Below, piece by piece: positions 60,618 through 64,000 of a stretch of DNA of 64,000 nucleotides. The stretch spans positions 3,860,501 through 3,924,500 of the forward strand of contig NZ_CP133262.1 in NCBI RefSeq assembly GCF_030915405.1, in the 5' to 3' direction. Within the stretch, counting starts at the first letter, position 1. Each line of letters begins with the position of its first letter. The translations under genes were made by a program, and so were the position numbers. Below the pieces are notes generated by a model, which did not search any database, was not told where the DNA came from, and worked only from the letters and a program-made list of their open reading frames with translations. The DNA comes from Neobacillus nitrireducens. Lineage in GTDB: Bacteria; Bacillota; Bacilli; Bacillales; Cytobacillaceae.

Positions 60618-61448
60618 ATGTTATATGCGATGGTGCTTGAAGGACAATCGTTGTGGAATGTGCCATTATTAGCTTTCCTCATTTGTATAGCGTTCTTATA
60701 TATTGTCTTAGTACTTTCTTTTACAAAAATAAAGCTTAACCAAAAACAACCCCTGTTATTTTTCCTCAGTTTAGGCATCACGTATTTAGCCTTTGGCAGT
60801 CCATTTGAAACAATCAGTCACCTATCGTTTAGTTTGCATATGCTGCAATTGAGCATTTTTTACTTTATTATCCCCCCTCTCTTTTTATTAGGTATTCCAG
60901 ATTCGTTTCTCCGGCACATTCAGAATCTCGCCCCATTTGTTCGAGTGAGCAAGTTTTTCTTACCGCCGATTGCTGCACTTTATGCGTTTGGGGTGCTGTT
61001 CTTGATGTACCATTTTCCAGTTGTTATAACGAACATTTCACAAAACACGTTGGTCCATAATGGCTACTTAGTTGTGCTTTTACTTCTGTCTGTTCGAATG
61101 TGGGGGCCTATCGCATCACCTGATTTGAACAGTGATGGGTCAAAAAAGCAGAATAAACGGTATCTATTTTTGAGCGGGCTTGTCTTAATGCCAGCCTGTT
61201 TGCTTTTTATCCTCACGGCATTAATTGGTGGAATGAATAATCCTCTTCTTTCCGAATTAACCGCAAACCTTTGTATCTCACCCTCCCAATTAGATTCCCT
61301 TAATCTCCTGCCTACACCATTTAATACTAGACTTGATCAAATGTTTGCGGGAATCCTAATGCTCGTTATCCATAAATTTGGATTAATCCTAACGGTGCGT
61401 CTTGGGAAAGAAGTTAACAGTAGGACTGTGGTGGGAATGGTTGATTAA
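60618..61448 (+). CDS. ctaG: Cytochrome c oxidase assembly factor CtaG
   Basis: A 276-residue protein of the caa3_CtaG family with about seven membrane helices. GITYLAFGSPFETISHLSFSLHMLQLSIFYFIIPPLFLLGIP is typical, including His residues thought to bind copper. CtaG helps build the CuB site of caa3-type oxidase. AAGGAGG six bases before ATG 60618 sets the start; the ATG at 60561 lacks a site. The main cta cluster is not in the window, and the neighbour is a copper-free bd oxidase, so the link is proximity only. Confidence 0.87.
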   Translation: MLYAMVLEGQSLWNVPLLAFLICIAFLYIVLVLSFTKIKLNQKQPLLFFLSLGITYLAFGSPFETISHLSFSLHMLQLSIFYFIIPPLFLLGIPDSFLRHIQNLAPFVRVSKFFLPPIAALYAFGVLFLMYHFPVVITNISQNTLVHNGYLVVLLLLSVRMWGPIASPDLNSDGSKKQNKRYLFLSGLVLMPACLLFILTALIGGMNNPLLSELTANLCISPSQLDSLNLLPTPFNTRLDQMFAGILMLVIHKFGLILTVRLGKEVNSRTVVGMVD

Positions 61449-61468
61449 TCACCGTTCCCACTATTTTT
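61431..61468 (+). terminator. ctaG terminator
   Basis: 11-bp stem GTGGGAATGGT / ACCGTTCCCAC with one G-U; TATTTTT tail; overlaps the stop codon. Confidence 0.7.
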
Positions 61469-61576
61469 CTGTGGAGAGGTACAGTTTCTTTCCTATGCGG
61501 TTAAATATATTCCGTGATAATTTTGGGAATGGTATCTAAAGAGTACCTGAGTTATTTTCTCTAAGGGGGATTTTTT

Positions 61577-61672
61577 ATTTACAAAAAACAAGAACGGAAA
61601 CTCGTTTGGCTGACCTTCATTGTAGCATCAATCATAGGACTGTCGATTATTGGACGGTTATTTTCTGGATAA
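61577..61672 (+). CDS. Possible 31-residue single-helix peptide before cydA (ATT start)
   Basis: Starting at ATT 61577 the frame gives a Lys-rich N-terminus (YKKQERK), a hydrophobic stretch LVWLTFIVASIIGLSIIG and ends RLFSG. TAAGGGGG lies 6-7 bases before the ATT. No ATG, GTG or TTG is available in this frame after the in-frame stop. Small single-helix subunits (CydX, CydS) accompany bd oxidases, so an accessory subunit is plausible. The ATT start is unusual, and the call is tentative. Confidence 0.4.
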   Translation: MYKKQERKLVWLTFIVASIIGLSIIGRLFSG

Positions 61673-61688
61673 GAAAGGGGGGAGTTTA

Positions 61689-63035
61689 ATGGATAATGAA
61701 GAAGCCGTATTTTTTAGTCGTGTCCTAACCGAACTGACTTTGTCCTTTCATATTATTTATGCAACCATTGGGGTCGGGATTCCACTGATGATTATGATTG
61801 CCCAATGGGTCGGAATCAAGAAACAGGATGAACACTATATTTTACTCGCGCGAAGATGGACAAGGGGATATGTGATTACCGTGGCTGTCGGTGTTGTGAC
61901 TGGGACTGCGATCGGGTTACAGCTTTCTCTCCTCTGGCCCAACTTCATGCAGTTGGTGGGAAATGTGATTGCCCTTCCATTATTTATGGAGACCTTTGCC
62001 TTTTTCTTTGAAGCGATTTTTTTAGGGATATACATATATACTTGGGATCGATTTGAAAATCAGAAAAAACATTTGCTCCTGCTGATACCAGTGGCCTTAG
62101 GCGCCTCATTTTCAGCCGTCTTTATTACGATTGTGAATGCATTTATGAATGCACCAAAGGGCTTTGATGTGGTCAATGGTCAACTCGTAGATGTCAGTCC
62201 AATCTTGGCGATGTTTAATCCGGCCATGCCGACTAAAGTGGCCCATGTCGTTGTCACCGCTTATATGACAGCGGCGTTTGTCCTCGCTGCGATTGGTGCC
62301 TTCCGGTTACTTAAAGGTTCAAACCATATCTATCATAAAAAGGCGTTGTTTTTAACAATGAAGCTTGGATTGGTCTTTTCCGTCGCAACCGCTCTTTTAG
62401 GTGATTTCTCCGGCAAGTACTTGGCTGAATATCAGCCAGAAAAATTAGCAGCAGCTGAGTGGCACTTGGAAACAGGGAAAGGTGTGCCCCTTATTCTTTA
62501 TGGTGTCCTTGACAATGGAAAAGTCAAATACGCACTGAAAATTCCTTTTGCGCTCAGTATTCTTGCCCATGAGGTCCCTAATGCAGAAGTGATTGGACTT
62601 GATCAATTTCCAAAGGATGAAGTGCCGCCGCTATATATCCACTATTTGTTTGATACGATGGTGACGATTGGGATGTGGATGACCGCTTTGTCTTTGGTGT
62701 GCGTAATCGGTATCTGGCGCCAATGGCGTTTCGTTTTGTCTACATGGTTCCGCTGGCTGCTAGTGCTCGGCGGTCCTCTCTCTATCCTTGCGATCGAGGC
62801 TGGGTGGTGGCTGGACGAGGTCGGCCGTCAGCCCTGGGTCCTGCGTGGGATTTTGCGAACAAAGGATGCGGCGACGACAAGTGGTCAAGTCGATCTTATG
62901 TTGGTTTTATTTGCCGGACTATATCTTGTCCTTGGAATTGGCAGTGTAGTTGTCCTCTGGCGAATGTTCCGGAAGAACACGGTGGAACAGGAACTGGCTG
63001 ACAGAGCCCCCGAGAAAGCGGGTGATGCGTTATGA
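61689..63035 (+). CDS. cydA: Cytochrome bd-type quinol oxidase subunit I
   Basis: A 448-residue membrane protein: SRVLTELTLSFHIIYATIGVGIPLMI with heme-ligand candidate His21, LPLFMETFAFFFEAIFLGIYIYTWDRF with the conserved Glu residues near the hemes, and a short Q-loop. It oxidises menaquinol and reduces O2 with the CydB partner, without proton pumping. AAAGGGGGGAG places the start at ATG 61689 rather than TTG 61650. Overlap with cydB is ATGA. It corresponds to the YthA/CydA class; which of these is meant cannot be told here. Confidence 0.9.
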   Translation: MDNEEAVFFSRVLTELTLSFHIIYATIGVGIPLMIMIAQWVGIKKQDEHYILLARRWTRGYVITVAVGVVTGTAIGLQLSLLWPNFMQLVGNVIALPLFMETFAFFFEAIFLGIYIYTWDRFENQKKHLLLLIPVALGASFSAVFITIVNAFMNAPKGFDVVNGQLVDVSPILAMFNPAMPTKVAHVVVTAYMTAAFVLAAIGAFRLLKGSNHIYHKKALFLTMKLGLVFSVATALLGDFSGKYLAEYQPEKLAAAEWHLETGKGVPLILYGVLDNGKVKYALKIPFALSILAHEVPNAEVIGLDQFPKDEVPPLYIHYLFDTMVTIGMWMTALSLVCVIGIWRQWRFVLSTWFRWLLVLGGPLSILAIEAGWWLDEVGRQPWVLRGILRTKDAATTSGQVDLMLVLFAGLYLVLGIGSVVVLWRMFRKNTVEQELADRAPEKAGDAL

Positions 63036-64000
63036 CACTGGAAATTGTCGGTATTTCAGCTCTGGGGCTGTTTCTGTTTGGATATATTATCATTGCATCC
63101 ATTGATTTTGGGGCAGGATTCTTTAATGCATACAGTACAATATCGGGCAAACAGCATATATTAACAAAGATTATTCACCGCTATCTATCGCCGGTTTGGG
63201 AAGTCACTAATGTTTTCTTAGTGTTTTTCTTTGTCGGCATGGTTGGGTTTTTTCCAAAAACGGCCTATTACTATGGGACGACCTTACTTGTGCCAGCGAG
63301 TATTGCGATTATTTTACTGGCGATTCGAGGGGCCTATTATGCATTTACCACTTATGGGGGACTCAAACATAAACGCTACACCATCTTGTATGGACTAACG
63401 GGACTGTTTATTCCAGCATCCCTGTCGAGTGTATTGACGATTTCAGAGGGCGGCTTTGTAACAATGGTAAATTCCGCCCCTGTCCTCGATTATTGGGCAT
63501 TATTTACCAGTCCATTATCGTGGAGTATTGTGGTCCTAAGTCTAACAGCCGTATTATATATTTCAGCAGTATTTTTGACATGGTATGCCGATCTTGCTGG
63601 GGACGCGGCCGCCACGGACCTATTGCGGAAATATGCGCTTAGCTGGGCAGGACCAGCCATAATTACCGCTGCGGGGATAATATTTGAAATGAGGACGCAC
63701 AACCCAGAACATTATCAGCGCTTACTCGACCTCTGGTGGTTGTTCGGATTGTCTGTTTTGTTTTTTTGTGGAACCGTCTATTTAATCTGGAAGCGACGTG
63801 CCTATGGGCTGGCATTTGGACTGTTGGCAGGGCAATTTGCGCTAGCTTTTTTGGCTTATGGTGCTTCTCATTATCCCTATTTACTGTATCCCTACCTCAC
63901 CCTATACGATAGCTTTACCAATAAATCGATGGCAATTGCTCTGATTGTTGCCTTCATAGCAGGGCTGGGCTTGCTTCTCCCCTCAATATATCTTTTGTTA
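63032..64000 (+). CDS. cydB: Cytochrome bd-type quinol oxidase subunit II, cut by window end
   Basis: The frame opens at ATG 63032, overlapping the cydA stop by 4 bases, and stays open for 323 codons to the window end. FGYIIIASIDFGAGFFNAYS, YLSPVWEVTNVFLVFFFVGMVGFFP and LAIRGAYYAF follow the CydB pattern, with about eight helices seen so far. It forms the heterodimer with CydA. The 3' end and any downstream cydCD genes lie outside. Confidence 0.87.
   Translation, partial: MTLEIVGISALGLFLFGYIIIASIDFGAGFFNAYSTISGKQHILTKIIHRYLSPVWEVTNVFLVFFFVGMVGFFPKTAYYYGTTLLVPASIAIILLAIRGAYYAFTTYGGLKHKRYTILYGLTGLFIPASLSSVLTISEGGFVTMVNSAPVLDYWALFTSPLSWSIVVLSLTAVLYISAVFLTWYADLAGDAAATDLLRKYALSWAGPAIITAAGIIFEMRTHNPEHYQRLLDLWWLFGLSVLFFCGTVYLIWKRRAYGLAFGLLAGQFALAFLAYGASHYPYLLYPYLTLYDSFTNKSMAIALIVAFIAGLGLLLPSIYLLL

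Overview
The window is a chromosomal segment of a Gram-positive Bacillaceae bacterium (Bacillus/Neobacillus-like). Gene content and much of the order match the B. subtilis region that runs from teichoic-acid genes through tagO, lytR, yvyE, degSU, degV, comF, hpf, secA, prfB, cccB, ftsEX, ctpB and minJ. Strong AGGAGG-type ribosome binding sites, sigma-A type promoters and many rho-independent terminators fit this assignment.

Layout. 1-5.2 kb: wall teichoic acid export and synthesis (partial glycerophosphotransferase, tagG, tagH, tagA, tagO) and an LCP ligase. 5.3-14.5 kb: yvyE, degS-degU, degV, a NERD-domain gene overlapping comFA, comFC and hpf. A 1.1-kb array of 21-bp repeats lies between degV and the NERD gene. 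14.6-35.5 kb is the most unusual part. secA is reversed relative to hpf and prfB and is flanked by two divergent paralogous ten-heme NapC/NirT-type cytochromes. To its right are a twelve-heme membrane cytochrome, a TPR protein, an NHL beta-propeller protein, a secreted six-heme cytochrome, and two very large secreted proteins with Ig-like domains followed by eight hemes. I count 54 CXXCH sites over six proteins. I read this as a candidate extracellular electron-transfer system (membrane quinol oxidation, relay across the wall, surface cytochromes). 35.8-45.2 kb returns to the conserved backbone: prfB with its programmed frameshift, a YitT-family protein, cccB, ftsEX with an adjacent LytM-type hydrolase, ctpB and a minJ-like gene, with a second 21-bp repeat array and one Bacillus-type dispersed repeat.

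45.3-54.3 kb is AT-rich accessory material: a DUF6448-like secreted protein, a signal peptidase, a CDF metal exporter behind a consensus promoter and a Fur-family box, an lgt remnant, a two-component system, an FMN reductase, an ABC-2 drug-type exporter and a third 21-bp repeat array. 55.1-60.5 kb is a probable cell-envelope operon (two-component system, polysaccharide deacetylase, DedA protein, GT28 glycosyltransferase, PAP2 phosphatase). 60.6-64.0 kb carries ctaG and cytochrome bd oxidase genes cydA and cydB (cut by the window end), preceded by a possible 31-residue membrane peptide with an ATT start.

Function calls rest on visible motifs, family knowledge and gene context. No similarity search was run, so promoter, operator and small-gene calls are tentative.
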